Shown one piece after another: positions 49,754-60,352 of a stretch of DNA of 64,000 bases. Below the pieces are notes generated by a model. The model worked only from the letters and a program-made list of their open reading frames with translations. It was not told the DNA's origin and searched no databases. The position numbers and the translations under genes were made by a program. Location: NCBI RefSeq assembly GCF_000215955.2, contig NZ_AFNV02000013.1:60661-124660 (forward strand). The letters are read 5' to 3'. Every line of letters begins with the position of its first letter. The first letter of the stretch is position 1. The DNA is from Salinisphaera shabanensis E1L3A (lineage in GTDB: Bacteria; Pseudomonadota; Gammaproteobacteria; Nevskiales; Salinisphaeraceae).

Positions 49754-49776
49754 GCAACGTTATATTATAACGTTGC
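49754..49776 (-). promoter_or_regulatory. Zur box overlapping the TonB receptor promoter
   Basis: A perfect 23-bp palindrome with core GTTATATTATAAC matches the gammaproteobacterial Zur operator pattern (GTTATAnTATAAC). It lies 38 bp before the receptor start. On the minus strand, a TTGATT (49784-49789) and an AATATA inside the box (49761-49766) form a 17-bp-spaced promoter, so bound Zur would block RNA polymerase. A weaker, misspaced copy of the half-site (AACGTTATA) lies near 47593-47601, before the AztD-like gene. Confidence 0.85.
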
Positions 49777-50376
49777 TTAAAGCAATCAATTTTAACGGCC
49801 GCCGCAGCGGCGGGGGCGGCGCACTCACCGGTCTCATGCAAGAGTGGAGATGCTTATCTCGCAGAACGGTAGCGGGTGGATGCGCCAACACAGCAGCCAG
49901 CGTCGGTACCGTGTGACGAGGCAATCGAACGCGCAGCTCGAACCGCGGCAATCGCCCCTGGGGCGCTGAATCGAACCGATGGGAAGGATTCGCGGGCCGA
50001 CGCCGAATCCGCGAACCTGTTACCGCCCGGCACCGATACGCCACTTGCGTCCGCCACGTGACGTGCTATTGCCGCGGCAAATGCCTGCCCTCGGTGCCGT
50101 GCTTTCGGCATGGCCGAATACCGGATGGATACAGTGGAGACCGGCCGCCTGCCCTGCCCCGACCAGATCGCTATAGACCACGCGATACCAAAACCCGACG
50201 TGGTGGTTGAGAGCCCTGATCAGGGCAGGCAAAGAAGCGGGCGCAAGTGTCGACGCCTTGCTGGCATCGACCACGGTGGCGGCCTACATCAATCCCGTTG
50301 CAAGGTTGGGCTAGCGAGAACTGACGCGATGGCGGCGCAGAGCACGCCGGCCAGGCCCACACACAAAAGGGGCGAC
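49777..50376. other. 600 bp without a recognisable gene
   Basis: Short open frames occur on both strands but none shows family features or a good ribosome site. The left end carries the -35 side of the receptor promoter. I see no RNA gene, repeat or terminator here. It may hold a decayed gene. Confidence 0.5.
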
Positions 50377-50814
50377 TCAAACCCCGCAATCGGCCCGGCC
50401 GACATCGATATCGCCCAGCTCGGTTCCGTCGTCGAGCCGGTATCGATAGGCGATCCGAAACTCTTTCTGCAGCATGCGCCGCAGCCGGCCCTTCTCGCAG
50501 ATGATCTGCTGGATGCCGGCGCCATAGCGGTCCATGAAATTCTCCGAGTCGAGATCGTTGGCCAGCGGCGGCAGCAACGTGTAGTTGAACTGCAGCGTTT
50601 CGCCATCGACCGTGGTGCTCTCCAGGCGGGTGCTCTCATCCACCTGCGAGGGCAGATCCGTATTGATCTGTTCGGCGACATCATGCAGAAACGCGCTGCG
50701 ATCTTCGGCCGATTCGCCAACGAAGTACGGGGCGACCACGTAGCCGATCAGCCCGAGGGCGAACAGAATCACGAGGCCGCCGACGACCGCGGCGAGTTTG
50801 GAGAGATTGCTCAT
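50377..50814 (-). CDS. Unknown membrane-anchored protein
   Basis: A 145-residue protein that I do not assign to a family. One N-terminal membrane helix (AAVVGGLVILFALGLIGYVV, about 9-28) is followed by an acidic, soluble domain, probably periplasmic. Its sequence looks real: balanced composition, a conserved-looking core TTVDGETLQFNYTLLPPLAN, and a C-terminal CEKGRLRRMLQKEFRIAYRY. That core recalls small secreted domains in which a late-position Cys is conserved. It lies 200 bp downstream of the chemoreceptor on the same strand. No function is proposed. Confidence 0.65.
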   Translation of the reverse strand: MSNLSKLAAVVGGLVILFALGLIGYVVAPYFVGESAEDRSAFLHDVAEQINTDLPSQVDESTRLESTTVDGETLQFNYTLLPPLANDLDSENFMDRYGAGIQQIICEKGRLRRMLQKEFRIAYRYRLDDGTELGDIDVGRADCGV

Positions 50815-51018
50815 AGCGACCGATTGTTCCTTGTCGTGTCGGGTTGTGCCGCCCTGCCACGAGCGGGCGGCCGATACGCAGGGTACACAGTAAAGGCCGC
50901 CGCGCGCGTAACATGAATGGCTTTAGCTGCCCGCTTGTCATCGCACGGCCATCGGCGCAAGCGAGCGCCGCTATCAGCCCGGCAGGCGGATACCGCTCAT
51001 GCCGGTCGATAGCGCGTA

Positions 51019-52665
51019 TCAACCAATACGAAAGCGCAGAATGCGCTGGCGTAGCGATTCGGCCTGTTCGCGCAGCGACTGGGACGCAGCGGCAGCCTGT
51101 TCGACCATGGCTGCGTTCTGCTGGGTCATCTCGTCCATCTGAGCTACGGCCTGATTGACCTGGCCGATACCGTGGGACTGTTCGCTGGTCGCATTCGAAA
51201 TATCGGTCATCAAGCCTTGCGTGCGCTCGACATGTTCGCCCAGTGTCGCCATCGATTCACGTGCCTGCTCGACACGCTCCGAACCTTCGCGCGCTTGCTT
51301 GACCGAGCGTTCGGTCAAACCGGTAATGTTCTTCGCTGCCTCAGCCGAGCGGGCCGCGAGTTTGCGCACTTCTTCGGCGACCACCGCGAAACCGCGCCCG
51401 TGCTCGCCGGCACGCGCCGCTTCGACCGAGGCGTTGAGCGCGAGCAGGTTGGTCTGGAACGCAATGCCGTCGATCACCGTCGTGATCTGGGCAATTTCAT
51501 CGGCATCGCGACGGATATGGTCCATCGCATCGACGACATCGCCCACCAGTTGCCGACTGTTATCGAGCGCCGTACGGCTGTCGGTGGCAATCGAACTCGC
51601 ATGCCGCGTGGTTTCGGCATTGTTGGCCACTGTCGCCGTCAACTGCTCCAGGCTTGCCGCGCTTTCTTCAAGCGACGCCGCCTGTTGTTGGGTTCGTGCC
51701 GACAAATCGGCGTTCGCCTGTGCGATCTCGCGGGCCGCACCTTCGATCGACTCGCTGCCATGACCGATACCGGCGATCAGCTCTGCGAGATCCCGGCGCA
51801 TGTTTTCGACACTGCCCATCAAACTGTTTTCACGCGATGCGTCCAGCGTCAACGCCGTCGCGAGATCGCCGCGTGCCACGTTTTCGAGCTGCGCCCGCGC
51901 TTCATACGTTTCACCGCCGAGATCACGATAGATCGCGCGCGCGAGGTATACGAGCATCAGAAGCATCAACAGGCCGAACGCGCCCAGCACCAGCGCATAC
52001 TTGAGCAACTCACGATGAAACGTGGCCGCAATGTCATCGATATAAACGCCAGCCCCGATCGTCCAGTCCCACGGTTCGAAATGCTCCACCAGACTCATCT
52101 TGGGCAGCTCGGGGCCGTCGGCGACACGCTGGGTCGCGTAATAGACGAAACCCTTGCCGTCCGCGCGCGCGATTTCGAGCATACGGCGATACATGAAGAC
52201 GCCGTCCTGATCCTTGACGTTCGACAGATCTTCACCGGCAGCCAGACGCGGGTGGGCAACGGCCCGCAGGTCGGAATCGATGGCAAAAACGTAATTATTG
52301 TCATTTGCGCCGAAGTGCATATCGGACAGCGCTGCCGCAGCCCGGCTTTTTGCTTCGTCGACGCTTATCTCGCCCTGGTCGACGGCGCTTTTGAGTCCGT
52401 CCACGATATTAACCGCCATGCCCACGCTATCGCGCAGGCCCTGCTGGCGGGATTCATACAACCGGCTGCGCGATTCCCATGCCACGTCTGCGACGACGCC
52501 CGACAAGCCGAGCACGAGCGCAGCCGCGACCCAGCAGATCTTGTGCTTGAGCGGCGTGTTGCGTTTGGTCTTGTGTTTTTGCCCGGCCGAACCGGCCGTA
52601 TCGAAGGAAGCGGTATTGTCTGACACAGCGGGCGCGAAACCCGCGTCGGATGCGACGGTATTCAT
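51019..52665 (-). CDS. Methyl-accepting chemotaxis protein with sCache domain
   Basis: A 548-residue transmembrane chemoreceptor. After a 42-residue cytoplasmic lead comes helix 1 ([20 protein letters not shown]). The periplasmic sCache_2 domain follows (about 70-210: [37 protein letters not shown]), then helix 2 ([19 protein letters not shown]), a HAMP-like linker and the signalling domain with the hairpin tip [20 protein letters not shown], followed by [19 protein letters not shown]. Family-typical ligands of sCache_2 are small organic acids; this one is unknown. AAGG precedes the ATG. No CheA or CheW is nearby, so it is an orphan receptor. Confidence 0.93.
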   Translation of the reverse strand: MNTVASDAGFAPAVSDNTASFDTAGSAGQKHKTKRNTPLKHKICWVAAALVLGLSGVVADVAWESRSRLYESRQQGLRDSVGMAVNIVDGLKSAVDQGEISVDEAKSRAAAALSDMHFGANDNNYVFAIDSDLRAVAHPRLAAGEDLSNVKDQDGVFMYRRMLEIARADGKGFVYYATQRVADGPELPKMSLVEHFEPWDWTIGAGVYIDDIAATFHRELLKYALVLGAFGLLMLLMLVYLARAIYRDLGGETYEARAQLENVARGDLATALTLDASRENSLMGSVENMRRDLAELIAGIGHGSESIEGAAREIAQANADLSARTQQQAASLEESAASLEQLTATVANNAETTRHASSIATDSRTALDNSRQLVGDVVDAMDHIRRDADEIAQITTVIDGIAFQTNLLALNASVEAARAGEHGRGFAVVAEEVRKLAARSAEAAKNITGLTERSVKQAREGSERVEQARESMATLGEHVERTQGLMTDISNATSEQSHGIGQVNQAVAQMDEMTQQNAAMVEQAAAASQSLREQAESLRQRILRFRIG

Positions 52666-52884
52666 TATTACCTTATGCGCTTTTATATTGTGCGCAATAT
52701 AAATGGCACCGTTAATAGCGGCCGCGAATACAAAATCTTTAGTCGCACGCCGTCATTCAATGCCGTGCCCCAAGGGCCCGCGGGTGCGACAATAGCGTTC
52801 AAGCCCTCCGACACCGGCCGGGCCTGCCGGCGTACAAACTGCCGACAGAGCCGCCCGATCCAGCTGTCTGCCTAGGAACCTGCG

Positions 52885-53598
52885 TTGTCGAATAAAACCA
52901 AACTACGTGTGGCGCTGCTCGCGATCGCCGTACTCGTTTTCATACTGGGCTCGACCGTATTCGACTTCGGACAACTGTTTCGCGATACGCGCAGCCAGTT
53001 CGAGTCGCTCGGCTGGGCTGGCCCCGTCATCTTTGCGTTGATCTACGGCGCACTCGGCGCACTCGCTGCGCCTACCGGCCTGGTGGAATTGATCGCGGGT
53101 GCGATATTCGGCTTCTGGACAGGGAGTGCCGCGGTTCTGGTCGGCGCGCTCATTGCCGCCAATATCGGCTTTGTCTGCGGACGCTGGCTGGCACGGGACT
53201 GGGTATCGAGCAAGGTGAACAGCAACCGCCTCGCCCAGCAGATCGAAGCCGCGGTCGAACAACGCGGGTTCTGGATCACGGTGCTGATCCGCTTGTCGCC
53301 CGCGGTGCCCTTCAACCTCACCAGCTACGTACTCGGTGCCAGCACCATTCGCTGGACGACGTTTCTGGTTGCGACCGTGCTCGGCATGCTGCCGATCAAA
53401 CTGTTTCTGATCTGGCTCGGCGCCAGCGGCCAGAAACTGCTGGGCGCGACCAATCCGGCTGAATGGGGCACAAACGAATGGCTGCTCTACGGCGGCGGGC
53501 TGGTGGCGACCATCGTCGTTGTGGTGCTCATCGGTTGGACCGTGGCACGTACCAGTCGGCGCGTGCTGCGCGAGGCCGAGCAACAGCGCGGCGATTAG
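52885..53598 (+). CDS. TVP38/TMEM64 (DedA-like) membrane protein
   Basis: A 237-residue inner membrane protein of the VTT/SNARE-associated superfamily, whose members move phospholipids or undecaprenyl phosphate. The signature is the re-entrant region AAPTGLVELIAGAIFGFWTG (about 58-77) and IRLSPAVPFNLTSYVLGAST (about 145). Starts at TTG 52885 with AGGA about 8 bp upstream. The gene stands alone, divergent from the chemoreceptor. Its specific substrate is unknown. Confidence 0.85.
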   Translation: MSNKTKLRVALLAIAVLVFILGSTVFDFGQLFRDTRSQFESLGWAGPVIFALIYGALGALAAPTGLVELIAGAIFGFWTGSAAVLVGALIAANIGFVCGRWLARDWVSSKVNSNRLAQQIEAAVEQRGFWITVLIRLSPAVPFNLTSYVLGASTIRWTTFLVATVLGMLPIKLFLIWLGASGQKLLGATNPAEWGTNEWLLYGGGLVATIVVVVLIGWTVARTSRRVLREAEQQRGD

Positions 53599-53733
53599 GG
53601 CGTTATCGTCGGTTGTCGCACGCGCCGTTCAAATAACGCGCTACGACACACCGACAGACCATCAGTGGCCCGCGCTAGCTTTATCTGCACACCATAGGCG
53701 CGTGTCTATCGATTGTGGACGGGCGGCGTTGCG

Positions 53734-54171
53734 TCAGTAGCCTTTTCGCCCCTTCTCAAGCGCCTTGATACGCGCGGCAGCCAGAGCCAGCTCGTACTCG
53801 GCACGTTCGCGATCGATACGCTCGTGTGCCTCACGCAGGCTCGCCCGTGCGCTCTCGCGTGCTTTTTCGGCCGCGGCTTTGTCGATATCCGCCGCTCGCT
53901 CGATCGTATCGGCAAGCACGGTCGCGAGCGTCGGCTCGACTTCGAGAAAACCACCGGATACGAAGTAATTGATCGACTCCTGACCGGAATTGACCAGGCG
54001 CACCACGCCGGGCTCGATACGCGTCAGCATCCGTGCATGCCCCGGCGCGATACCGACATCGCCGTACGCCGCCGGCACGACGACCATATCGGCCTGGCCG
54101 GAAAAGATCGGCCCCTGAACGGGGCATACGATTTCGACCCGAATCTGCTTGCTTTGATTGTCTGCCGCCAT
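53734..54171 (-). CDS. atpC: F-type ATP synthase epsilon subunit, away from an atp operon
   Basis: A 145-residue epsilon subunit. The N-terminal beta-sandwich reads IRVEIVCPVQGPIFSGQADM, GDVGIAPGHARMLTRIEPG and INYFVSGGFLEVEPTLATVL. The C-terminal helical hairpin (about 90-145), which inhibits ATP hydrolysis, is present. The gene normally follows atpD; here it starts 4 bp after arcC and no other atp gene is in view. That spacing implies translation coupled to the arginine deiminase operon. It may be a second copy or the only one in the genome. The rotor-contact half looks intact. Confidence 0.92.
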   Translation of the reverse strand: MAADNQSKQIRVEIVCPVQGPIFSGQADMVVVPAAYGDVGIAPGHARMLTRIEPGVVRLVNSGQESINYFVSGGFLEVEPTLATVLADTIERAADIDKAAAEKARESARASLREAHERIDRERAEYELALAAARIKALEKGRKGY

Positions 54172-54175
54172 GGTA

Positions 54176-55105
54176 TTAGCGGTACCTCACGCCGGAATAC
54201 TGCGTACTCACCCGTGTGCCGGCATGGCCGGCCACGATCGCTTCGATATCAGCCAGCGAGCCAATGACAGCTGTGCCACCGGTCCGGCTCGCATAACGAC
54301 AGGCCGCACCCACCTTCGGCCCCATCGAGCCCGCGGCGAACTGGTCGGCGTCGAGGGCATCGGGAGAGGCCTCGGCGATAACCTGTTGATCGGGCTTGCC
54401 CCAGTTCACGTACACGCCGTCCACATCGGTCGCGATAAGCAGCAGGTCGGCTTCCACCTGCTCGGCCAGCAGCGCTGCGCAATAATCCTTGTCGATAACT
54501 GCTTCCACACCACGCAACTGACCGTTGTCGTCGTAAACCGTAGGAATACCGCCGCCGCCGGCACAGATGACCACACTGCCCTTCTCCAGCAGCCATTTAA
54601 TGGGGCGGATCTCGAACACACGCTGCGGGCGCGGACTGGCGACCACGCGTCGAAACATGTCGCCGTCGGGCGCGATTGCCCAACCCTTGTCGGTGGCCAT
54701 GCGGTCAGCCTGTTCGCGCGTATAGACCGGGCCGATCGGCTTGCTCGGATGCGCGAACGCCGGATCGTCGGCATCGACTTCCACCTGGGTGAGAATCGTC
54801 GCGAACGATGCTTCGGCCGGTAACAGATTGCCCAGTTCCTGTTCGATCACATAGCCGATCATGCCCTCGGTCTGCGCGCCAAGTACATCCAGCGGATAGG
54901 GCTCGACCTCTTCATAGGCGGCGCCCTGCAATGCTAGCAAACCCACCTGCGGGCCGTTGCCATGGGCGATCACGACTTCATGTTGGGGCATGATGCGGGC
55001 GAGCTGTTCACAGGCCACCCGCACATTGGCGCGTTGATTTTCAGCGGTCAGCGGCTGGCCGCGACGTAATAGCGCGTTGCCGCCCAGAGCGGTGACGATA
55101 CGCAT
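54176..55105 (-). CDS. arcC: Carbamate kinase
   Basis: Last step of the arginine deiminase pathway: carbamoyl phosphate plus ADP gives ATP, CO2 and ammonia. 309 aa from ATG 55105 ([20 protein letters not shown]). Family parts are [56 protein letters not shown] and [19 protein letters not shown]. The frame runs 20 codons further upstream without homology. Order arcD-arcA-arcB-arcC is that of pseudomonads. Confidence 0.95.
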   Translation of the reverse strand: MRIVTALGGNALLRRGQPLTAENQRANVRVACEQLARIMPQHEVVIAHGNGPQVGLLALQGAAYEEVEPYPLDVLGAQTEGMIGYVIEQELGNLLPAEASFATILTQVEVDADDPAFAHPSKPIGPVYTREQADRMATDKGWAIAPDGDMFRRVVASPRPQRVFEIRPIKWLLEKGSVVICAGGGGIPTVYDDNGQLRGVEAVIDKDYCAALLAEQVEADLLLIATDVDGVYVNWGKPDQQVIAEASPDALDADQFAAGSMGPKVGAACRYASRTGGTAVIGSLADIEAIVAGHAGTRVSTQYSGVRYR

Positions 55106-55206
55106 GCAGATACTCCGATAGGATCGGCCCGTGCCGATCACGACTTGCGCCACGGCCGGGTACAACCCGACCGTGGCTGGTAAAGGATGAGGGCTGGATA
55201 CGAGCG

Positions 55207-56217
55207 CTAGATATCGCCCAGCGTGGCCACGAGTACCGCCTTGATGGTGTGCATGCGATTCTCGGCCTGATCGAAGGCGATACAGGCGGGCGACTCGAAC
55301 ACCGCCTCGGTGACTTCGATGCCATCCTTGAGCTGCGGATACTGCTCGATCGTCTGCTTGCCAACCTTGGTATCGGCGTTATGAAACGCCGGCAGGCAAT
55401 GCATGAATTTCACCCGCGGGTTGTTCGCCTTGGCCATCAGCGACTGATTGACCTGATACGGCATGAGCATGTCGATACGCTCGGCCCAGGCCTCGATCGG
55501 CTCGCCCATCGATACCCAGACGTCGGTATGGATGAAATCCACGCCCGCGACCGCTTCGGCCGGGTCTTCGGTGAGCGTGATACGTGCACCGGACTCGGCC
55601 GCGAACTTCTCGCAGGCCTCGATATGCGCCTGCTCCGGCCAGAGCGCCTTGGGCGCTGCGATACGCACGTCCATGCCCAGCTTCGCGCCGATCATCAGCA
55701 ACGACTTGCCCATGTTGTAGCGGGCATCGCCCAGGTAGGCATAGCTGATGCCGTGCAATGGCTTGTCGCTGTGCTCGCGCATGGTGAGCACGTCGGCGAG
55801 CATCTGGGTGGGGTGATATTCGGCGGTCAGGCCATTGAAGATCGGCACGCCGGCAAATTCGGCAAGCTGCTCGACGGTGTGCTGATCCGCGCCGCGGTAT
55901 TCGATGGCGTCGTACATGCGCCCGAGTACACGCGCGGTGTCCTTGATCGTTTCCTTATGCCCGATCTGAGAGGAACTTGGATCGATATAGGTGACGTTCG
56001 CGCCCTGCTGATAGGCCGCCACCTCGAACGCACAGCGTGTGCGCGTAGAGGTCTTTTCGAAAAATGAGCGCGATGTCTTGTCGCGTAGATGCTTCTGCTC
56101 GCTGCCGGTATAGCGTGCGCGCTTGAGATCGCGCGACAGATCGAGCAGATAGACCAGCTCGCGCGTGCTGTGATGCATCAGGCTGAGCAGATGACGGTTA
56201 TGCATGTTGAAGGCCAT
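55207..56217 (-). CDS. arcB: Ornithine carbamoyltransferase, catabolic
   Basis: Phosphorolyses citrulline to ornithine and carbamoyl phosphate. 336 aa from ATG 56217; GGGAG lies 8 bp upstream, which favours it over a GTG three codons earlier. Carbamoyl phosphate site [20 protein letters not shown] (about 51-70), [11 protein letters not shown], and ornithine-side HCLPAFH (about 268). The catabolic assignment rests on its place between arcA and arcC; an anabolic argF elsewhere would be expected. Confidence 0.94.
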   Translation of the reverse strand: MAFNMHNRHLLSLMHHSTRELVYLLDLSRDLKRARYTGSEQKHLRDKTSRSFFEKTSTRTRCAFEVAAYQQGANVTYIDPSSSQIGHKETIKDTARVLGRMYDAIEYRGADQHTVEQLAEFAGVPIFNGLTAEYHPTQMLADVLTMREHSDKPLHGISYAYLGDARYNMGKSLLMIGAKLGMDVRIAAPKALWPEQAHIEACEKFAAESGARITLTEDPAEAVAGVDFIHTDVWVSMGEPIEAWAERIDMLMPYQVNQSLMAKANNPRVKFMHCLPAFHNADTKVGKQTIEQYPQLKDGIEVTEAVFESPACIAFDQAENRMHTIKAVLVATLGDI

Positions 56218-56264
56218 GAGCGGCACTCCCGATTAAAAGAATTGAGGACGAACCAGACGGCGGA

Positions 56265-57512
56265 TCAGTAGTCGACCGCGTCGCGCGCGATCGGGCAGGT
56301 CATGCAATGACCGCCGCCGCGACCGCGACCGAGTTCGCTGGCATCGATGGTGATAACTTCCACACCGGCCTTGCGCAGCAGCGTGTTGGTATGGGTATTG
56401 CGGTCGTAGCCGATGACCACGCCCGGCTCGACGGCGACCACGTTGTTACCGTCATCCCACTGTTCGCGTTCGGCTTCGTAGCTGTCGCCGCCGGTGGCGA
56501 TCGTGCGCAGTTGTTTCAGGTTCAGTGACTCGGCAACGGTATCCACGAAGGACTTGTCTTCACGGCGCACGTCCAGACCGGCTGGCTTGGAATCGTCGGG
56601 GCGCACGCTAAACGGCGTGATCGCATTCACCGCTTCCGGATAGATCGTGACCAGATCGCGATCGCAGAAACTGAATACCGTATCCAGATGCATGGCCGCA
56701 CGGGACTTCGGCAGGCCGGCGACAATCACGCGCTCCGCGGCGCCGTGGTCGAACAGGGAACGGGCTAGCTGACCGATGGCCTGGTGCGAACTGCGTTCGC
56801 CCATGCCGATGAGAACCACACCGTTGCCGATCGGCATGACGTCACCGCCCTCGAGCGTGGCCATGCCGTGGCCTACGGTCGGGTCGCCGTACCAGATATT
56901 GAAATCGGCGTTGGCGAAGGTCGGGTGGAACTTGTAGATGGCCGCAGTCAGCAGCGTTTCCTGGCGGCGTACTTCCCAGTACATGGGATTGAGCGTGACG
57001 CCGTTGTAGATCCAGCAGGTGGTATCACGGGTGAACAACGCATTGGGCAACGGCGGCACGATGAAGCTCGCATAGCCGAGGTATTCGCCGAACATGCGTA
57101 CCAGCGAGCTGCCCAGGCTTTCCGGCACGTCGCGTGCCGACACGCCGCCCAGCAGATACTCGGCAAGCTGACGCGGGGGCTGCTCTTCGAGCCATGCACG
57201 GATTTCGCCCATCAGGCTGACGCCGACCTGATCGGCCGTGATCTTGCGATCCAGAATCCAGGCGCGTGCCTCGGGGTTGCCGAGCACGTCGGTGAGCAGA
57301 TCGCGCATTTCCAGCACGTCCACGCCACGCTCTTGAAGTTTGTTGACGAAATCGAAGTGATCGCGCTTGGCTTCGTTCACCCAGATGACGTCGTCGAACA
57401 ACAGATCGTCGCAGTTCGATGGCGTCAGGCGCTGGTGCGCCAGCCCCGGCGCGCACACCATCACCTTGTGCAGCTTGCCGATTTCCGAATAAACGCCGAG
57501 AGGTTGCGACAT
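56265..57512 (-). CDS. arcA: Arginine deiminase
   Basis: Converts arginine to citrulline and ammonia. 415 aa. It begins with the family [18 protein letters not shown] and carries [54 protein letters not shown] with catalytic His, and the nucleophile Cys in [17 protein letters not shown] at the C-terminus. The catalytic set is complete. Gives ATP and alkali under oxygen limitation or acid stress. Confidence 0.96.
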   Translation of the reverse strand: MSQPLGVYSEIGKLHKVMVCAPGLAHQRLTPSNCDDLLFDDVIWVNEAKRDHFDFVNKLQERGVDVLEMRDLLTDVLGNPEARAWILDRKITADQVGVSLMGEIRAWLEEQPPRQLAEYLLGGVSARDVPESLGSSLVRMFGEYLGYASFIVPPLPNALFTRDTTCWIYNGVTLNPMYWEVRRQETLLTAAIYKFHPTFANADFNIWYGDPTVGHGMATLEGGDVMPIGNGVVLIGMGERSSHQAIGQLARSLFDHGAAERVIVAGLPKSRAAMHLDTVFSFCDRDLVTIYPEAVNAITPFSVRPDDSKPAGLDVRREDKSFVDTVAESLNLKQLRTIATGGDSYEAEREQWDDGNNVVAVEPGVVIGYDRNTHTNTLLRKAGVEVITIDASELGRGRGGGHCMTCPIARDAVDY

Positions 57513-57545
57513 GAGAACTCCTGTCAGAGAGATAGGATGAAAGGG

Positions 57546-58974
57546 TTAAAGCGAGAGAAAACCGGCATAAAGGCCGTAACCCGCCAGAACGGCGCCGGCC
57601 AGCACGAGGGCGAAAATCACCCACTCGAACGGCTGAAAAACCGGCTTGGATTGCTCGCGCCGAGCCTTGGCGAAAAGAGCCGCACCCGGCGCATACAGCA
57701 GTGCCGAAAGCAGCACGTATTGAATGCCGCCGGCATAGAGCAGCCACAGGCTGTAGGCCAGCGCTACAGTCGCGATCGCCATATCCTTGCGCCGGCGTCC
57801 GGGCTGGCCTTCGTAGGTTTCACCGCGCCAGCTCATCAGCAATGCGTAAGCGGCCGACCACAGGTACGGCACCAGAATCATCGACGTGGCCAGATACAAC
57901 AGGCTCAGGTAGGTCGATTCGCTGAACAGCGTGATGACCAGAAACAGCTGGATGAAACCGTTCGACAACCACAGCGCATTGCTGGGCACATGGTTCGCGT
58001 TCTCGTGCTTGAGAAAGCCCGGCATGGTGTGGTCGCTGGCCGCGGCGAACAGAATCTCGCCGCACAACAGTGTCCAGGCCAGCAGCGCCCCGCCTAGCGA
58101 AATGAGCAGGCCGATACTGATCACAAGTGAACCCCACGTGGCCCACCAGATGTTCAAGCACGCCCGCCATCGACGGGTCCTGCAGGTTGGCCAGCTCTGG
58201 CTGGCTCAGCACGCCCATCGACAGCACGCTCACCGCCACCAGCAACAGCAGCACACCGAGAAAACCGATCACCGTCGCCTTGCCGACATCGCTACGGTTC
58301 TGTGCACGGGCAGAATAGATGCTCGCGCCCTCGATGCCGATGAACACCCAGACGGTGACCAGCATCATGCCGCGCAGCTGGGTCATGAAGCTGCCCAGGT
58401 CGGTATTGCCGGTGCCCCAGAAATCGTCGAAAAAGACCGACGGCTTGAAAGCGAACGCCACGATGACGATGAACAATAAAATCGGCACGACCTTGGCGAT
58501 CGTGGCAACCGTATTGATGAATGCGGCCTGCTGAATGCCGCGCAGTACCAGAAAATGCAGCAGCCAAAGCAGGATCGAGGCACAGACAACGGCCGCGACC
58601 GTATTGCCCTCGCCGAACATGGGAAAGTAGTAGCCCAGCGTGCTGAAGACCAGCACCAGGTAGCTGACGTTGCCCAGCCAGGCGCTAATCCAGTAACCCC
58701 AGGCCGACGAAAAGCCCATGTAGTCGCCAAAGCCGGCCTTGGCATAGGCATAGATGCCGGCATCCAGATCGGGGCGTCGGTTGGAGAGCGTCTGAAACAC
58801 GAATGCCAGCATCAACATGCCGGCCGCGGTGATCAGCCAGCCCACCAATACAACGCCTGCGCTGGCGCTCGCGGCCATGTTTTGGGGCAGACTGAATATC
58901 CCGGCGCCAATCATCGAACCGGCAACCAGCGACACCAGTGCGCCCAATCGAAGCTTGGGTTTTTCGTCGGCCAT
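57546..58974 (-). pseudogene. arcD: Arginine/ornithine antiporter ArcD, frameshifted
   Basis: Exchanges arginine for ornithine across the inner membrane. About 475 residues, APC superfamily, opening RLGALVSLVAGSMIGAGIFS, with twelve or so hydrophobic segments and FWGTGNTDLGSFMTQLRGMM in the middle. The frame from ATG 58974 is lost at a run of four G (plus-strand CCCC at 58132-58135), after GVLEHLVGHVG. The expected SLVISIGLLISLGGALLAWT continues in another frame to the stop at 57546. Removing one G restores it. The other arc genes are intact, so a sequencing error is quite possible. Confidence 0.87.
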
Positions 58975-59031
58975 GAACTGCTTTTCCAGAGAGATTTGGA
59001 TAAAGCCTAGGACGACCCTCTAGGACCGGCT

Positions 59032-59045
59032 TTGACGTAGATCAA
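59032..59045 (-). promoter_or_regulatory. ANR/FNR-type box upstream of arcD
   Basis: TTGACGTAGATCAA is a dyad matching the FNR/ANR pattern TTGAY-N4-RTCAA, 57 bp before arcD. On the minus strand a TAGGCT lies 21 bp after the box, which places the box at about -41, the class II activator position. P. aeruginosa arcDABC is activated by ANR through such a site, so oxygen-limited induction is inferred. Confidence 0.8.
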
Positions 59046-59500
59046 ACCGTGCGCGACTTAATTGACGTCTATAATTATCTGATTTAAAAATATTTATTTT
59101 TATCAGCCCGTTGCACCGCCGGTCATGCCCACGCCTGTACGCGTCATCGAACGGCGTTCTGCCCTGTTCGATTTCATGGCACCAACAGCGCTCGCAGCGG
59201 TGCTTAAACCGGCTTGCCGGATCACCGCACAACGGTTGGACACGAGCCGCCATGCGGCCAAGCCGCGATAAACCCGGCGGCCTTTCCAATTGCAATCGCG
59301 GGCCGCACCCGCCGAGCGACTATGCGACTCTAGTCGCAAATGCGAGACAGCAAAGCCGTTTTCCCGCAGGCTCTGCGATCTAGACGGCGACGGATAAGCG
59401 TGGCCCGGTCGACAACTCCGAGCCAGACACGCTCGCTCGCCAGCCGTATCGCACCGTCGACTCGAATCGGTCGGCAACACCATTCAGAAGGAACGACCCG
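59046..59500. other. Divergent arcD-gntP spacer
   Basis: 455 bp with no recognisable gene. The first 60 bases are very AT-rich (TTAATTGACG, then TTTAAAAATATTTATTTTTA), as in a promoter or an activator-binding region. AGAAGGA precedes the next gene's ATG. No hairpin with a T-run is seen. Confidence 0.5.
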
Positions 59501-60352
59501 ATGGGCCTGATCGGCATCTTTCTTTCGCTCGCGCTGCTCATGTATCTGGCCTATCGCGGGATCAACGTATTGATCCTGGCCCCGTTGCTGGCACTACTGG
59601 CGACCGTATTCGCCGGCGGGCTGCCGATACTCGCGACCTATACGCAGGTGTTCATGCCGGCGCTGGGCGACTATCTGGTCAAGTTCTTCCCCCTGTTTCT
59701 GCTGGGCGCGATCTTCGGCAAGCTCATGGCCGACTCGGGCTCGGCGCGTACGATCGCCGAGTGGTTTACCAATACCATGGGCGCACGCCATGCCATTGCC
59801 GCCGTGGTGTTCGCCTGCGGCGTACTCACCTACGGCGGCGTGTCGTTGTTCGTGGTGGCGTTTGCGGTCTATCCCATCGGCAACGAACTGTTTCGGCGTT
59901 CGCACACGCCCAAGCGTCTGCTGCCCGCCGCGCTCGCGCTAGGCTCGTTCACCTTCACCATGACCGCGTTTCCCGGCACGCCGGCGATCCAGAACGCGAT
60001 CCCCATGCCCTACTTCAATACCACGCCGTTTGCCGCCCCGGTCTTCGGCACGCTGGCCGGGCTAGGCATGCTCGTATTCGGTACGCTGTGGCTCAATCGG
60101 CGCCGCGCACGCGCGGCCGCCGCCGGCGAAGGCTACGGCTCGCATGGCGCCACAGACGCCGATGCACAGGAAGAACGGGCCAGCCGCCCGAGCATGTGGC
60201 TGGCAATGGTGCCAGTGCTCGCCGTGATCGCCCTCAACGCCCTGTTCACCTATCTCGTCATCCCGTGGATGGATACCAGCTATCTCGCCCAAGAGGACTA
60301 CGGTAGCGCCGAGATCGGCGCGGCCAGCGTCAACAGATTGCGCGGCAACTGA
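59501..60352 (+). pseudogene. GntP-family permease, 3' truncated
   Basis: Gluconate/organic acid permease remnant of 283 codons where family members have about 450. Starts MGLIGIFLSLALLMYLAYRG and keeps YLVKFFPLFLLGAIFGKLMA, AIAAVVFACGVLTYGGVSLF, and FTFTMTAFPGTPAIQNAIPM. Homology ends near YLAQEDYGSAEIGAAS; the last residues (about VNRLRGN) come from the antisense of the neighbouring gene. The final five or so helices are gone. The missing part seems to have been removed by one deletion that also truncated the convergent gene. Confidence 0.85.

Noticed and set aside
50110..50916. 268-codon open frame on the plus strand over the unknown gene at 50.4-50.8 kb
   Set aside because: It is antisense to a minus-strand frame with a clear membrane anchor and protein-like composition; the plus-strand translation shows no family features.
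59050..59080. TTGACG and TATAAT pair in the arcD-gntP spacer as a promoter
   Set aside because: The two hexamers are only 2 bp apart, which cannot form a sigma-70 promoter.
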